Source: Cohnella cholangitidis
GTDB lineage: Bacteria; Bacillota; Bacilli; Paenibacillales; Paenibacillaceae
DNA length: 64,000 nucleotides
Assembly: GCF_014107495.1 (NCBI RefSeq)
Contig: NZ_CP041969.1
Span: 3,521,501 to 3,585,500 of the forward strand
Direction: 5' to 3'
The position numbers were made by a program, and so were the translations under genes. Numbering within the stretch: position 1 is the stretch's first letter; each line of letters starts with the position of its first letter. A model generated the notes under the pieces. That model searched no databases. It was not told where the DNA came from and worked only from the letters and a program-made list of their open reading frames with translations. Positions 27,204-40,700 of the stretch are shown piece after piece.

Positions 27204-27458
27204 TTATGCTTCTTTATAATGACTTAGTTGGCGGATGGAGAGCGCTTCTTCCAGCAACTCTATGAATTCGCTAGACAAGTTCATTTTTTTGGCTTCCCTA
27301 TATACTTCCAGCAGGTGTTCGTCCTTCAATGGGCGAAGCAGTGACGCCTTGTCGCTTAACCGGCGAGCAGCCGCCATATCTACTGAATTTTCTTTACGGA
27401 CGAAATCTCTCACTTCGGGCGACTTGGGTACAAGGTACGGATAGGCCCGTTCTGGCAT
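27204..27458 (-). CDS. sda: Sda-like sporulation checkpoint protein with N-terminal extension
   Basis: 84 residues. The C-terminal half (residues ~43-80: LKDEHLLEVYREAKKMNL then SSEFIELLEEALSIRQLSH) matches Sda, the anti-kinase helical hairpin that blocks KinA autophosphorylation and so delays sporulation when DNA replication is disturbed. Bacillus Sda is only about 46-52 residues; here ~42 extra basic residues precede the hairpin. Start at 27458 is supported by GAGGG six bases upstream (minus strand). A GTG/ATG further inside could produce a short Sda. An inverted repeat GAGGTAA-N6-TTACCTC (27502-27521) lies just upstream. The gene neighbours clpP, and Sda is a known ClpXP substrate in B. 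subtilis. Confidence 0.75.
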   Translation of the reverse strand: MPERAYPYLVPKSPEVRDFVRKENSVDMAAARRLSDKASLLRPLKDEHLLEVYREAKKMNLSSEFIELLEEALSIRQLSHYKEA

Positions 27459-27501
27459 AAAAATCCCTCTCTTCTGATTTCCTAAGAGATAACTAGAACT
27501 G

Positions 27502-27521
27502 GAGGTAAATGGTATTACCTC
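27502..27521 (-). promoter_or_regulatory. Inverted repeat upstream of sda
   Basis: GAGGTAA and TTACCTC arms (7 bp, 6-base spacer), 44 bases upstream of the sda start codon. Could be an operator or a leader hairpin. I saw no perfect DnaA box (TTATNCACA) in the 230 bases upstream of sda. Confidence 0.3.
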
Positions 27522-27619
27522 ATTAAACAGCATATCACGGATTGTCTGACTAGCAGAGAGGGCATTCAAAGTTTTGAATTTTTGTTGACACTCGTTGAAA
27601 TGTGTGGTAAAAGGTCGAT

Positions 27620-27668
27620 CTAAAAGTGCAAAACGCGTACTGCCGTTGAATTCACGGCTGTACGCGTT
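27620..27668 (-). terminator. Terminator after clpP
   Basis: Minus-strand hairpin AACGCGTAC-x-GCCGT / ACGGC-x-GTACGCGTT (27632-27668, one internal T-T mismatch) followed on the minus strand by TTTTGCACTTTT. Confidence 0.65.
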
Positions 27669-27689
27669 ATTTGTTGGTGGAGCTTTGGG

Positions 27690-28274
27690 TTAAACGACTT
27701 TGTCGATGACTTTATCGATCAATCCGTATTCCCGGGCAACTTCGGCATCCATGAAATTATCGCGGTCGGTATCTTTCTCGATTCTCTCCAACGGTTGGCC
27801 CGTGCGTTCCGAAAGAATGCCGTTCAGCTTATCCCGCAGCTTCAGGATACGGCGAGCGCGGATTTCGATATCGCTCGCTTGGCCTTCGGCTCCGCCGAGC
27901 GGTTGATGGATCATCACTTCGCTGTTCGGAAGGGCGAAACGTTTGCCTTTGGCGCCTGCCGCGAGCAAGAACGCTCCCATAGATGCGGCCATGCCGACGC
28001 AGATGGTGGAGACGTCGGGTTTAATGAACTGCATCGTATCGTAAATCGCCATCCCGGAAGTGATGGAGCCGCCGGGGCTGTTGATGTATAGGTGGATGTC
28101 TTTTTCCGGATCTTCGGCCGCCAGGAACAGCAGCTGGGCGATGATGGAGTTGGCAACCACGTCATTGACCTGAGTACCTAGAAAAACGATTCGATCCTTG
28201 AGTAAGCGGGAATAAATGTCGTAAGCTCTTTCTCCTCGGTTAGTTTGCTCGACAACCATAGGTACAAAACTCAT
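27690..28274 (-). CDS. clpP: ATP-dependent Clp protease proteolytic subunit
   Basis: 194-residue serine peptidase forming the barrel of ClpXP/ClpCP. The catalytic triad is visible at Ser98 ([11 protein letters not shown]), His123 (MIHQPLGG) and Asp172 (DTDRDNFM). Full length. GAGGAGGG ribosome site. A SigA promoter (TTGACT-17-TATGAT on the minus strand) with a CtsR-type heptad repeat over its -35 lies directly upstream, so heat-shock control by CtsR is expected. Confidence 0.97.
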   Translation of the reverse strand: MSFVPMVVEQTNRGERAYDIYSRLLKDRIVFLGTQVNDVVANSIIAQLLFLAAEDPEKDIHLYINSPGGSITSGMAIYDTMQFIKPDVSTICVGMAASMGAFLLAAGAKGKRFALPNSEVMIHQPLGGAEGQASDIEIRARRILKLRDKLNGILSERTGQPLERIEKDTDRDNFMDAEVAREYGLIDKVIDKVV

Positions 28275-28307
28275 GTTTGACGTCCCTCCTCATGTTTTGG
28301 TTTTTTT

Positions 28308-28336
28308 ATCATAGCGAATTTGGGGGTAAAAGTCAA
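28308..28336 (-). promoter_or_regulatory. SigA promoter of clpP
   Basis: On the minus strand: TTGACT (28336-28331), 17-base spacer, TATGAT (28313-28308). About 27 bases of leader before the ATG. Confidence 0.8.
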
Positions 28337-28347
28337 AGTTAGTCAAA
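28331..28347 (+). promoter_or_regulatory. CtsR operator (heptad direct repeat) at the clpP promoter
   Basis: AGTCAAA-GTT-AGTCAAA: two heptads with 3-base spacing, matching the CtsR box pattern RGTCAAA-NAN-RGTCAAA except for the spacer's middle base. It covers the clpP -35, which is the expected place for repression. Confidence 0.75.
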
Positions 28348-28433
28348 GCGGATTGTCGGTTAAGTTTATTGCAAGGGGAGTCATTATCTGAATTCAGCTT
28401 TACAGAGGAGGGGGAGCGCGGAGGGGGAGCGGG

Positions 28434-28594
28434 TTTAAGCCGCTGGTAGCGGTCTAATTGGTGGGTTGTCAGAGAAAAAGCGGCTTTAAGCCGCTGGTAG
28501 CGGTCTAAATGGTGGGTTGTCAGAGAAAAAGTGGATTTAAGCCGCTGGTAGCGGTCTAGTTGGTGGTGGAGCGGCGAAAAAAGTGGATTTAAGC
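28434..28594 (+). repeat. 51-bp tandem repeat array (about three copies)
   Basis: Units start at 28434, 28485 and 28536, with a decayed fourth at about 28588. Each unit carries TTTAAGCCGCTGGTAGCGG, whose CCGCT/AGCGG arms form a hairpin, then an AT/GT-rich stretch ending GTCAGAGAAAAAG. Intergenic between clpP (promoter) and tRNA-Arg; no ORF. The same 51-bp period recurs in an unrelated-sequence array at 47060. Confidence 0.9.
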
Positions 28595-28596
28595 TG

Positions 28597-28626
28597 CAAA
28601 AAACCGACCGTATCGTACGGTCGGTT
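28597..28626 (-). terminator. Terminator after tRNA-Arg
   Basis: Minus strand: perfect 11-bp stem AACCGACCGTA/TACGGTCGGTT with a 3-base loop, followed by TTTTTT. Confidence 0.85.
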
Positions 28627-28640
28627 GAGATGTTAGGTTT

Positions 28641-28715
28641 TGGCGCGCCCGTGAGGAATCGAACCTCAATCTCAGCCTTCGGAGGGCTGCGTCATATCCG
28701 TTGGACCACGGGCGC
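28641..28715 (-). tRNA. tRNA-Arg (CCG)
   Basis: 75-nt cloverleaf on the minus strand with encoded CCA. The anticodon stem CAGCC/GGCTG encloses CTCCGAA, anticodon CCG. The acceptor arm GCGCCCG pairs with CGGGCGC. Stands alone with its own terminator. Confidence 0.95.
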
Positions 28716-28810
28716 TCATTAATTGCAGCAAGAGTTATTATAGGCGATGCGCTCTTAAAAAGCAAGAGAATGCGCTGGTTTAAATTTGTTATTTTCGTGG
28801 ACGGTAAGTA

Positions 28811-28839
28811 TTGCATCGATCCCAATATTTCGATAAAAT
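28811..28839 (+). promoter_or_regulatory. SigA promoter of the cggR-gapA glycolytic operon
   Basis: TTGCAT (28811-28816), 17-base spacer, TAAAAT (28834-28839). The CggR operator begins six bases downstream, over the transcription start. Confidence 0.6.
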
Positions 28840-28844
28840 AAGGG

Positions 28845-28880
28845 TGGGACTTAAAATGATGTGGCGGGACGAAATGCGTC
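28845..28880 (+). promoter_or_regulatory. CggR operator
   Basis: TGGGAC-N6-TGAT-N4-CGGGAC-N6-CGTC, two 20-bp-spaced half sites. This follows the B. subtilis CggR consensus CGGGAC-N6-TGTC-N4-CGGGAC-N6-TGTC with three substitutions in all. It lies just downstream of the promoter, so CggR would block transcription unless fructose-1,6-bisphosphate is bound. Confidence 0.8.
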
Positions 28881-28943
28881 CAACCAAACCTTCTCATCAT
28901 TGCCGGCGATGACCATTCGGTCTCAGGAGGATTAGCGAACAGA

Positions 28944-29966
28944 ATGCGACAAATCTTGAACATTCAGAAGAAGTTGCTTCCTGATCTGTTGCAGGTAATG
29001 GAGAAGCGGTACGATATTTTGCACCGGATTCACATGGCGGGTACGATCGGGCGGCGAACGCTTGCCACCAGCGTCGATATGACGGAACGCGTGCTTCGTT
29101 CGGAGCTCGAGGTGCTAAGGGCGCAAGGGTTGCTCAATACGGCAGCGTCCGGAATGACTCTCAGCGCGAGCGGAGAGCAATTAGTGGAAGAGATGGAGCC
29201 GATCGTTAAGGAACTATTCGGCCTGTCGGATCTGGAAGAGACGGTTCGTCAAGCATTCGGGTTGAAGCGGGTAGTCATCGTTCCCGGTGACTCCGATACT
29301 TCCGACCATACCAAGATGGAGCTCGGAAGAGCGGGAAGCCGAGTACTGCGGGACATTCTCTCGTCCGGCGACGTGGTGGCCGTAATGGGAGGATCCACGA
29401 TGGCTCGGATGGCGTCGCAATTCACGACGCCTACTCAGATGCGAGACAATTGGTTCGTGCCCGCGCGAGGCGGATTAGGCGAAAGCGTGGACTATCAGGC
29501 GAATACGATCGCTTCGGAATTGGCCAAGCGAACGGGAGCCAGATATCGAATGCTTCATGTTCCAGACCATTTGAGCGAGGAAGCTTACCAGACGATCATG
29601 CAGGAGCCGAATGTCCGGGAAGTGGTCGATATGATACGCAGCGCGCGTATCGTCGTTCATGGGATCGGAGATGCCGTCACAATGGCAAGGCGCCGGAAGC
29701 TCAAGGAAGAGACGGAACATGAACTGGTCAAGGATGGCGCTCTTGCGGAAGCGTTCGGTTATTATTTCGACCGCTACGGCAAAGTCGTCCATCGGATGGC
29801 GACGGCGGGCTTGCGGCTGGAAGATACCGAAGCCGCGGAAATGGTCATCGGCATCGCCGGCGGAAGCAGCAAAGGCGAGGCGATCGCTTCGGTTATGAGA
29901 TTCGGCCACGACGACGTTCTCGTGACGGACGAAGCAGCCGCGACGGAAGCTCTCAGACACATTTAA
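28944..29966 (+). CDS. cggR: Central glycolytic genes regulator (SorC family)
   Basis: 340-residue repressor. N-terminal winged helix (residues ~20-75: RYDILHRIHMAGTIGRRTLA) and C-terminal sugar-phosphate sensor domain of the SorC family. Sensor landmarks are VVAVMGGSTMARMA (~152-165), GIGDAVTMARRR, and GIAGGSSKGEAIASVMR (~300-316). Binds the operator directly upstream and represses its own operon, relieved by fructose-1,6-bisphosphate. CAGGAGGA ribosome site. First gene of cggR-gapA-pgk-tpiA-gpmI-eno. Confidence 0.95.
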   Translation: MRQILNIQKKLLPDLLQVMEKRYDILHRIHMAGTIGRRTLATSVDMTERVLRSELEVLRAQGLLNTAASGMTLSASGEQLVEEMEPIVKELFGLSDLEETVRQAFGLKRVVIVPGDSDTSDHTKMELGRAGSRVLRDILSSGDVVAVMGGSTMARMASQFTTPTQMRDNWFVPARGGLGESVDYQANTIASELAKRTGARYRMLHVPDHLSEEAYQTIMQEPNVREVVDMIRSARIVVHGIGDAVTMARRRKLKEETEHELVKDGALAEAFGYYFDRYGKVVHRMATAGLRLEDTEAAEMVIGIAGGSSKGEAIASVMRFGHDDVLVTDEAAATEALRHI

Positions 29967-30015
29967 TCTCCTTTTCCGTTACAAGCTGCATTTTCAGGAA
30001 ATCCTAGTACAATAG

Positions 30016-31098
<1,083 letters not shown>

Positions 31099-31099
31099 G

Positions 31100-31120
31100 T
31101 TTCTTCTCCGAAGAAATTTT
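31100..31120 (+). terminator. Possible weak terminator after gapA
   Basis: TTTCTTC/GAAGAAA 7-bp stem with a TCC loop and TTTT immediately after the gapA stop. It may reduce transcription into pgk rather than end it. Confidence 0.45.
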
Positions 31121-31400
31121 CGACTATCCCCCTAAATCCCCCTTCCTCCAGGAAGGGGGACCCCAAAGGGCTCTGCCCTCTGGACACCCGGCGGTTATCG
31201 TGGGAGCTTCAGGAGACGGTGGGGGAGATACATTGTGCATAGATCGCTCCGTCCCGGATTTGCCTTGCAAACCGGGACTACGCTTTACTATTGGAGCAAA
31301 CTGGGTGACACCGCTCGCGCTTTCGGCGCTTCGGGTCATCGGTAGAGCGTAACTCCCCCCGCGCATGACTGCGCTTCTCGAGGAGTTAGAATGAGAATGC
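31121..31400 (+). other. Structured intergenic element between gapA and pgk
   Basis: About 280 bases without a credible ORF but rich in secondary structure. CCCCCTTCC/GGAAGGGGG forms a hairpin (about 31138-31160). GTCCCGG-x-TTTGC/GCAAA-CCGGGAC is a bulged 12-bp stem (31251-31278). A nested hairpin has outer arms TAACTCC/GGAGTTA and inner GCGCA/TGCGC (31350-31388). It looks like a dispersed repeat or an unrecognised structured RNA embedded in the glycolytic mRNA. I cannot assign it to a known family. Confidence 0.5.
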
Positions 31401-31490
31401 GTTATACGGACACAAAGGCGGGCTCCTTCACCGGAGCCTAACTTTGCGCCAAGAGATGGATTGCCATAGCCACCTTAGGAGGTTTGACCC

Positions 31491-33439
<1,949 letters not shown>

Positions 33440-33440
33440 G

Positions 33441-34976
33441 ATGGCAGCTCCTAAACCGGTAGCGCTTATTATTCTCGACGGTTTCGGTCTTCGCGAAAGC
33501 TCTCACGGCAATGCCGTCGCGCAAGCGAAGAAACCAAACTTCGATAAATACTGGAGCACTTTTCCCCATACGACCTTAACGGCAAGCGGGGAAGCGGTCG
33601 GACTTCCGGAAGGCCAGATGGGAAATTCCGAGGTCGGTCACTTGAACATCGGTGCCGGTCGTATCGTCTATCAGGATTTGACTCGGATTTCCAAATCGAT
33701 TCGCGATCAGGACTTCTATGACAACTCCACGTTAGTCGGCGCGGTTAAGCACGCGAAGGATAACAATAAGAAGCTGCACTTGTACGGCTTGCTGTCCGAT
33801 GGAGGCGTACATAGCCACATCGCTCACTTGTTCGCGCTGTTGGAGCTGGCTAAGAAGGAAGGCTTGGAGGAAGTATACGTCCATGCGTTCCTGGATGGCC
33901 GGGATGTATCGCCGGATAGCGCGGTCGGATATTTAACCCAACTGCAAGGCAAGATCGAAGAGATCGGCGTCGGACGGATCGCTACGATCCAAGGCCGCTA
34001 CTATGCGATGGATCGGGATAAACGGTGGGAGCGGACGGAGAAATCTTACCGTGCCATGGTTTACGGAGACGGCCCTACGGCCGTTGATCCGATTGCGGCG
34101 GTTAAGGAATCTTACGAGAAATCGGTATATGACGAGTTCGTCATGCCGACAGTAATCGTGGGATCGAACGGAAAGCCGGTTGGTCTCGTGGAGTCCGAAG
34201 ATGCGGTAATCTTCTTCAACTTCCGTCCCGACCGTGCGATCCAGCTATCCAACGTGTTTACGAACGAAGATTTTCGCGGTTTCGACCGCGGAGCGGGTTT
34301 TCCGAAAAACCTGTATTTCGTGTGCATGACGCTTTTTGCGGAAACCGTTGGCGGGTTTGTTGCGTATAAGCCTAAGGAGTTAGACAACACCTTGGGCGAA
34401 GTTCTCGTGCAACACGGGAAAAAACAGCTCAGAATCGCGGAAACCGAGAAATATCCGCACGTTACGTTCTTCTTCAGCGGAGGACGGGATCATGTGCTTG
34501 AGGGCGAGACCCGTATTCTCATCAATTCGCCTAAGGTCGCCACTTACGACCTGCAGCCGGAGATGAGCATTTACGAGGTTACGGAAACGTTGGTCAAGGA
34601 AATCGAAGCGGACAACCATGACGCTATCATTCTTAACTTCGCTAATGCGGATATGGTAGGTCACTCGGGTATGCTCGAGCCGACGATCAAAGCGGTGGAA
34701 GCGACGGACGAGTGTCTGGGCAAAGTGGTCGACGCGGTTACGGCCAAAGGCGGAGTTTGCGTCATTATTGCCGATCACGGCAACGCGGACATGGTCATTG
34801 ACGATAACGAGCGTCCGTTCACGGCGCATACGACGAATCCTGTTCCTTGCATCGTGACCCAAGCTGGACATACGCTGCGCGAAGGCGGTATTCTAGCGGA
34901 TGTAGCTCCAACGCTCTTGACGCTGCTGCAACTTCCGCAGCCGGAGCAAATGACAGGCAAGACGTTGATTAACTAG
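33441..34976 (+). CDS. gpmI: 2,3-bisphosphoglycerate-independent phosphoglycerate mutase
   Basis: 511-residue manganese-dependent mutase. Alkaline-phosphatase-type metal sites [11 protein letters not shown] (N-terminus), the phosphoserine loop [15 protein letters not shown] (Ser at ~62), and C-terminal ADMVGHSGM plus [11 protein letters not shown]. Starts one base after the tpiA stop, so tightly coupled. Confidence 0.97.
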   Translation: MAAPKPVALIILDGFGLRESSHGNAVAQAKKPNFDKYWSTFPHTTLTASGEAVGLPEGQMGNSEVGHLNIGAGRIVYQDLTRISKSIRDQDFYDNSTLVGAVKHAKDNNKKLHLYGLLSDGGVHSHIAHLFALLELAKKEGLEEVYVHAFLDGRDVSPDSAVGYLTQLQGKIEEIGVGRIATIQGRYYAMDRDKRWERTEKSYRAMVYGDGPTAVDPIAAVKESYEKSVYDEFVMPTVIVGSNGKPVGLVESEDAVIFFNFRPDRAIQLSNVFTNEDFRGFDRGAGFPKNLYFVCMTLFAETVGGFVAYKPKELDNTLGEVLVQHGKKQLRIAETEKYPHVTFFFSGGRDHVLEGETRILINSPKVATYDLQPEMSIYEVTETLVKEIEADNHDAIILNFANADMVGHSGMLEPTIKAVEATDECLGKVVDAVTAKGGVCVIIADHGNADMVIDDNERPFTAHTTNPVPCIVTQAGHTLREGGILADVAPTLLTLLQLPQPEQMTGKTLIN

Positions 34977-34993
34977 CTCAAATTTTAATTTAA

Positions 34994-36304
<1,311 letters not shown>

Positions 36305-36380
36305 TCCATAGTCTCACCGGTTTCGAACGTCACACCAGTATCATCCACACAACTACACAGCTTAGTCAGTCATCACGACA

Positions 36381-36426
36381 AAAAGAAGGACGGACCTCGC
36401 GTTTGCGGGATCCGTCCTTCTTTTTG
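36381..36426. terminator. Bidirectional terminator between eno and the LCP gene
   Basis: 14-bp perfect outer stem (36381-36394 with 36411-36424) plus an inner CTCGC/GCGGG pairing. A-run on the left and T-run on the right, so it terminates both eno (+) and the convergent LCP gene (-). Confidence 0.9.
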
Positions 36427-36443
36427 CATGCGCAAAGTTATCG

Positions 36444-37496
36444 TCAGAGCGTCTCATTGCCGTCGGCGAGCTGCTGTTGAACGTACTGCTTGACCTTCTC
36501 GAGATCGGGGACGAGCACTTCCATGTCGTTGATTCTTTCTTCCGTGAACGCGCCCATCTGCGGAATTTGGATGCCCGTCAATTGGCTTGTATCGAGCTTC
36601 ATTCCTAGACGGGCCAGCTTGATCATGTCGCCGGGGGGAATGTTCGTCTCGATGTAGGGGGCAACGCCGTTAAGCAATTGCGGCAGCTTCAAGAGAGAAG
36701 TCGTGCTCTGCAATTTGTCGGCGATGGCGGAAAGGAACTTGCGTTGCCGGTCGGAGCGCGCGAAGTCCGACATGGCGTCGCTTCGGTAACGCACGTATTG
36801 CAATGCGGTTAAGCCGTCGAGATGCTGCATTCCTTTTTCCAGCTTGATGTTGTACCTTGGGTCGTCCCGGTTGTCGGTCCGTTTCATGTCTTTATCGACT
36901 TCGAAATCAATGCCGCCGAGCTCGTCAATCAAAGAGATGAAGCCTTCGAAATCCGTATATACGTAAAAATGGATAGGGAGATCGATAAGGTTGTGCACGG
37001 TTTCCATCGCAAGCAAAGGCCCGCCATTCGTGATTGCGGCGTTCAGCCGGTTCGAGCCGTGATCCGGTATCTTCACGTAAGTGTCGCGCAAGAGGGAGAA
37101 TAAATGCGTGCTCTTCTCGACGGGATCGATGGAGACGACCACCATCGTGTCCGAACGGGGTTTGGCGTTGCCTTTGACCCCTCGCGAATCGCCGCCGAGC
37201 AGAAGGATGTTGATGCGTTCGTCGCCGCTCCATTCGGGCGGTTCGATGACGGCGAACGGCGATGGCGCGCTTCCATCCGTCGGAACGGGCGCGGTCGGCT
37301 GGTTGTCCCCCGGCGGGACGTAGATCTGCTCCGCGAACGAGTACAGTGAATATATATAGTAGGCCGCATAGGAGCCGAATATAAGGAATATCCCCAGGAC
37401 GCTGTAGAGGATGATTCGTCGTCGCCTATTGCTTTTTTTGCGCGGTGGCGCGGGAGTTGCCGGGATGGGCTGAGTTGGTTCGGTAGATTGTTCCAT
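36444..37496 (-). CDS. LytR-CpsA-Psr (LCP) family cell-wall glycopolymer ligase
   Basis: 350 residues. A short basic, proline-rich cytoplasmic N-terminus (KKSNRRRR) precedes one membrane helix (~28-50) and an extracellular LCP domain (~105-260). Domain motifs: INILLLGGDSRGVKG with the Asp-Arg pair, PRSDTMVVVSIDP, FSLLRDTYVKIP, NRLNAAITNGGP and LQYVRYRSDAMSDFARSDRQ (quoted core YVRYRSDAMSDFARSDRQ). LCP enzymes transfer undecaprenyl-linked polymers (teichoic acids, capsule) to peptidoglycan. The start at 37496 has AAAGGA about 11 bases upstream; an in-frame ATG at 37565 would add 23 residues. It is divergent from the kinase operon at 37723 and convergent with eno. Confidence 0.88.
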   Translation of the reverse strand: MEQSTEPTQPIPATPAPPRKKSNRRRRIILYSVLGIFLIFGSYAAYYIYSLYSFAEQIYVPPGDNQPTAPVPTDGSAPSPFAVIEPPEWSGDERINILLLGGDSRGVKGNAKPRSDTMVVVSIDPVEKSTHLFSLLRDTYVKIPDHGSNRLNAAITNGGPLLAMETVHNLIDLPIHFYVYTDFEGFISLIDELGGIDFEVDKDMKRTDNRDDPRYNIKLEKGMQHLDGLTALQYVRYRSDAMSDFARSDRQRKFLSAIADKLQSTTSLLKLPQLLNGVAPYIETNIPPGDMIKLARLGMKLDTSQLTGIQIPQMGAFTEERINDMEVLVPDLEKVKQYVQQQLADGNETL

Positions 37497-37655
37497 GCTA
37501 CTGTCAATCCTTTCCGAATGATTGTCACCAATAATACGACGCAGCGCGGTGGAAAGTTGTTCCAAAAGAGAAAGAAATGTTTGAATTCGGAAGAAGCGGT
37601 CGCAAATAGATATTCGTGTTCATTCCGGCGAGGTCTATGGTAATGTAAAAATAGT

Positions 37656-37689
37656 TTGGGAGATTTTTGTGAGCGAGCGCAAGTATGCT
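37656..37689 (+). promoter_or_regulatory. SARP-type direct repeat and -10 upstream of the hybrid kinase operon
   Basis: TTGGGAG (37656-37662), 4 bases, TTGTGAG (37667-37673), 10 bases, then TATGCT (37684-37689). Heptamers repeat with an 11-bp period. The same arrangement is found at 42074 and 53084, suggesting one regulator and autoregulation of this operon. Confidence 0.65.
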
Positions 37690-37722
37690 GTTTATTACGA
37701 ATGAATAAGCCGGGGGACAGCG

Positions 37723-40700
37723 ATGAGAAGTTGGAGGAGCGGGGCGGGAACTTTTAATCGAATAGTGGGAATTACGTTTATACCGCTCGTGGCGATCGCG
37801 GTATTGTTCGGTATATACACGTATACGATGCCCGATAGGAGTGCTCCGATCGCGGTCCAAGGCGTGCTGGATCTGAGCGAATGGGAGTTTGGCACGCATG
37901 GGAAGCCGCTCGTTAACCTCGACGGAGAATGGGAATTTTACCGGGACCGGTTGTTGACTCCCGAGGATATCCGCGCGGGAATCGCCGATCAACCTCTCTA
38001 TGCGGACATTCCAAACGCATGGTCCGGCGGGAAGTCCTTCGATGAAGCGGGAGCAGCCGATTCCGGAACGTATCGACTGACGGTTAAGCTCAAGGGCGCG
38101 AAAGAAAATTACGGAATTAAAATCATGAACATCTTGACGTCGCACAAGCTGTACGTTAACGGCGAGTTACTCGGAAGCGAGGGGAACCCCGCGACGAGCG
38201 CCAAGGACTACGAGCCGGGGAACACTCCCTATACGAGCTACTTTCGCGTCGACGGGAACGAGATGGAGGTCGTCATTCTGGTCGCCGATCATACATATCC
38301 GATGGGCGGCGGGGTCGATGATATTCAGTTCGGTTTGCAAGAGGATATGATCTTATCGGCGCACGTTATCTTTGGAACGGAGTTGTCGGGGATTTTCATC
38401 CTCCTCCTGTTCGGCGGCTATCATTTAAGCATCTATGCGATGCGGAGGCAAGACAAGGCTTATCTTTATAGCGGTTTATATTTTTTATCCATGCTGGTCC
38501 TGCTGGCGATGACCGGGGATAAGATGCTGCTTCAACTGTGCCCTTGGATTCCTTTCGACGTGGCTTATAAGCTATACGATATCGGCGGATTCTCCAATAT
38601 CGTGATACTAGGGTTTTTCTTGCACCACCTCGACGGCAAGCTGCTGAGAAGGAAGCTTCTCTATTGGCTGGTTGCACCGATCGGGATCTATTTGCTGATC
38701 GTTATTGTTATGCCTTATACCTTCTATCGGGCAGTCGGCAACATACCCTGGAATTACACGTTGTTGGTCGTCTTGATCTATTTCTGCTGTATTGCGCGAT
38801 TGTATGTCAAACGGGATGGAGATTCGCTGAATCGCAAGGAAATCGCCTTGCTCTGCGGAATGATGCTGGCTATCTTTTCGATCTTGCTCCTCGGCTTGTT
38901 CTACTCGCTGGGATGGGTGGAGACCGACGTGGGGCGCAGAGCCGCGATGATCGCGATCATTGCGTTCGTCAATACGTTATTGGCGCTTAGGCTTGCCCAT
39001 GCCACGGAGCAGACGGAGAAGTTGACGGAGAAGCTGATCCTCCGGGATCAACTGAAAGACGAATTTCTGGCGAATACGTCGCATGAGCTTAAGACTCCGC
39101 TTCACGGCATTCAGAATATCGCTTCTTATCTACTGGAAGGGAAAGCCGGACAGTTGACGGACAAGCAGCGCAGCGAGCTATCGCTTATTCAAGACACATC
39201 CACGAAGTTGTCGACGCTCGTTAACGATCTGGTCGATGTCGTGCAGATGAAGCATGGAGACTTGCGGTTGCAGCAATCGGTGCTGGATGTACGAGTCATA
39301 GCCCAAACGGTGTTCCAGGTGCTGGAGTTCGAGTTGGCGGGCAAAGACGTGCGCTTGAGCAATCTGATCGCTCCGAGCACCTTGGTCAAGGCCGATGAAA
39401 ACCGGGTTCGGCAGGTGTTGTACAACTTGATACATAACGCGATTAAACATACGGAGACCGGAAAAATCGAGATTTCCGCCAAGGAGGAGGGAGATCGTTA
39501 TTCGATCTCCGTCGAAGATACCGGGGTCGGCATTCCGGAGGAGAGCCATGAGGCGATTTTCGGGTATTTCGAGCAAGCGGAACGGTCATTGCCGCAGGAT
39601 GGCTATACGGGTATGGGACTCGGTCTCTACATCAGTCGACAGCTGGTGGAGAGAATGGGCGGATCGATAGCGGTGGAACGCTCGATACCTGGACAAGGAA
39701 CGAGAATCACGTTCGCTTTGCCTGCCGTGAAAGCCGAGGGGCAAGCCTGGGCAGAAGAGTGGGCGCATAGTGAAGTGGCCGTTACGCGAGCGAATCTCGA
39801 TATCGTGGACGAGAGGTACGAACATACGGTGCTCATCGTTGATGACGAGGCGTCCAATATCCATATTTTGCTGAATCTGCTCGGCGAGAGCCATAACGTG
39901 ATTACGGCATTCTCGGCGAAGGAAGCGTTGCGCAAGCTGAAGGGGCATCCTCGTATTGATCTGGTCATCTTGGACGTTATGATGCCGGAGATGTCCGGGA
40001 TCGATCTATGCCGGATCGTGAGGGAAACTCATTCGATCATCGATCTGCCGATTCTATTCGCGACCGTCAAGAACGCGCTGCACGATATCGAGCTATGTTT
40101 CAGGGCGGGCGGGAACGATTTTATCGCCAAGCCGTTCGATCCGAAAACGTTAACCGCCCGGGTGCGCACGCTCTTGTCGATGAAGACGTCGATGGATCAA
40201 GCGCTTAAGAACGAGATGGCTTTCCTGCAAGCGCAGATCAAGCCGCATTTTCTGTATAACGCGATCAGTAGCATTATTTCTTTCTGTTATACGGACGGGG
40301 AGAAGGCGGCGTATTTGCTGTCGATGCTAAGCCGTTACTTGCGGATCGTATTCGAGCGGGATCACCATACGACGAGCGTGCCTCTGAGCATGGAGTTAGA
40401 ACTGATACAAGCATATGTAGAGATCGAGAAAGCCCGGTTCGGCGAACGGTTCGAGTTTAAGCTGCATGCGGATCATGGATTGGAAAACTTGCGGATTCCG
40501 TCGCTTAGTATCCAACCGTTCGTGGAAAACGCGATCCGGCACGGCTTGTTCGAGAAGGAAGGCCCGGGTACGGTTGCGCTATCGATTGCGGATGGAAACG
40601 GGTATCTTCGGTTCGACATCGAAGACGACGGAGTCGGGATGGCCGATGACATGGTCTATCAGTTAAGCGCGGGGGATCGTCCGGAAGGCGCGGGAATCGG

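Noticed and set aside
27600..27609. DnaA box upstream of sda
   Set aside because: TGTGTGGTAA-like text differs from the consensus at two or more positions.
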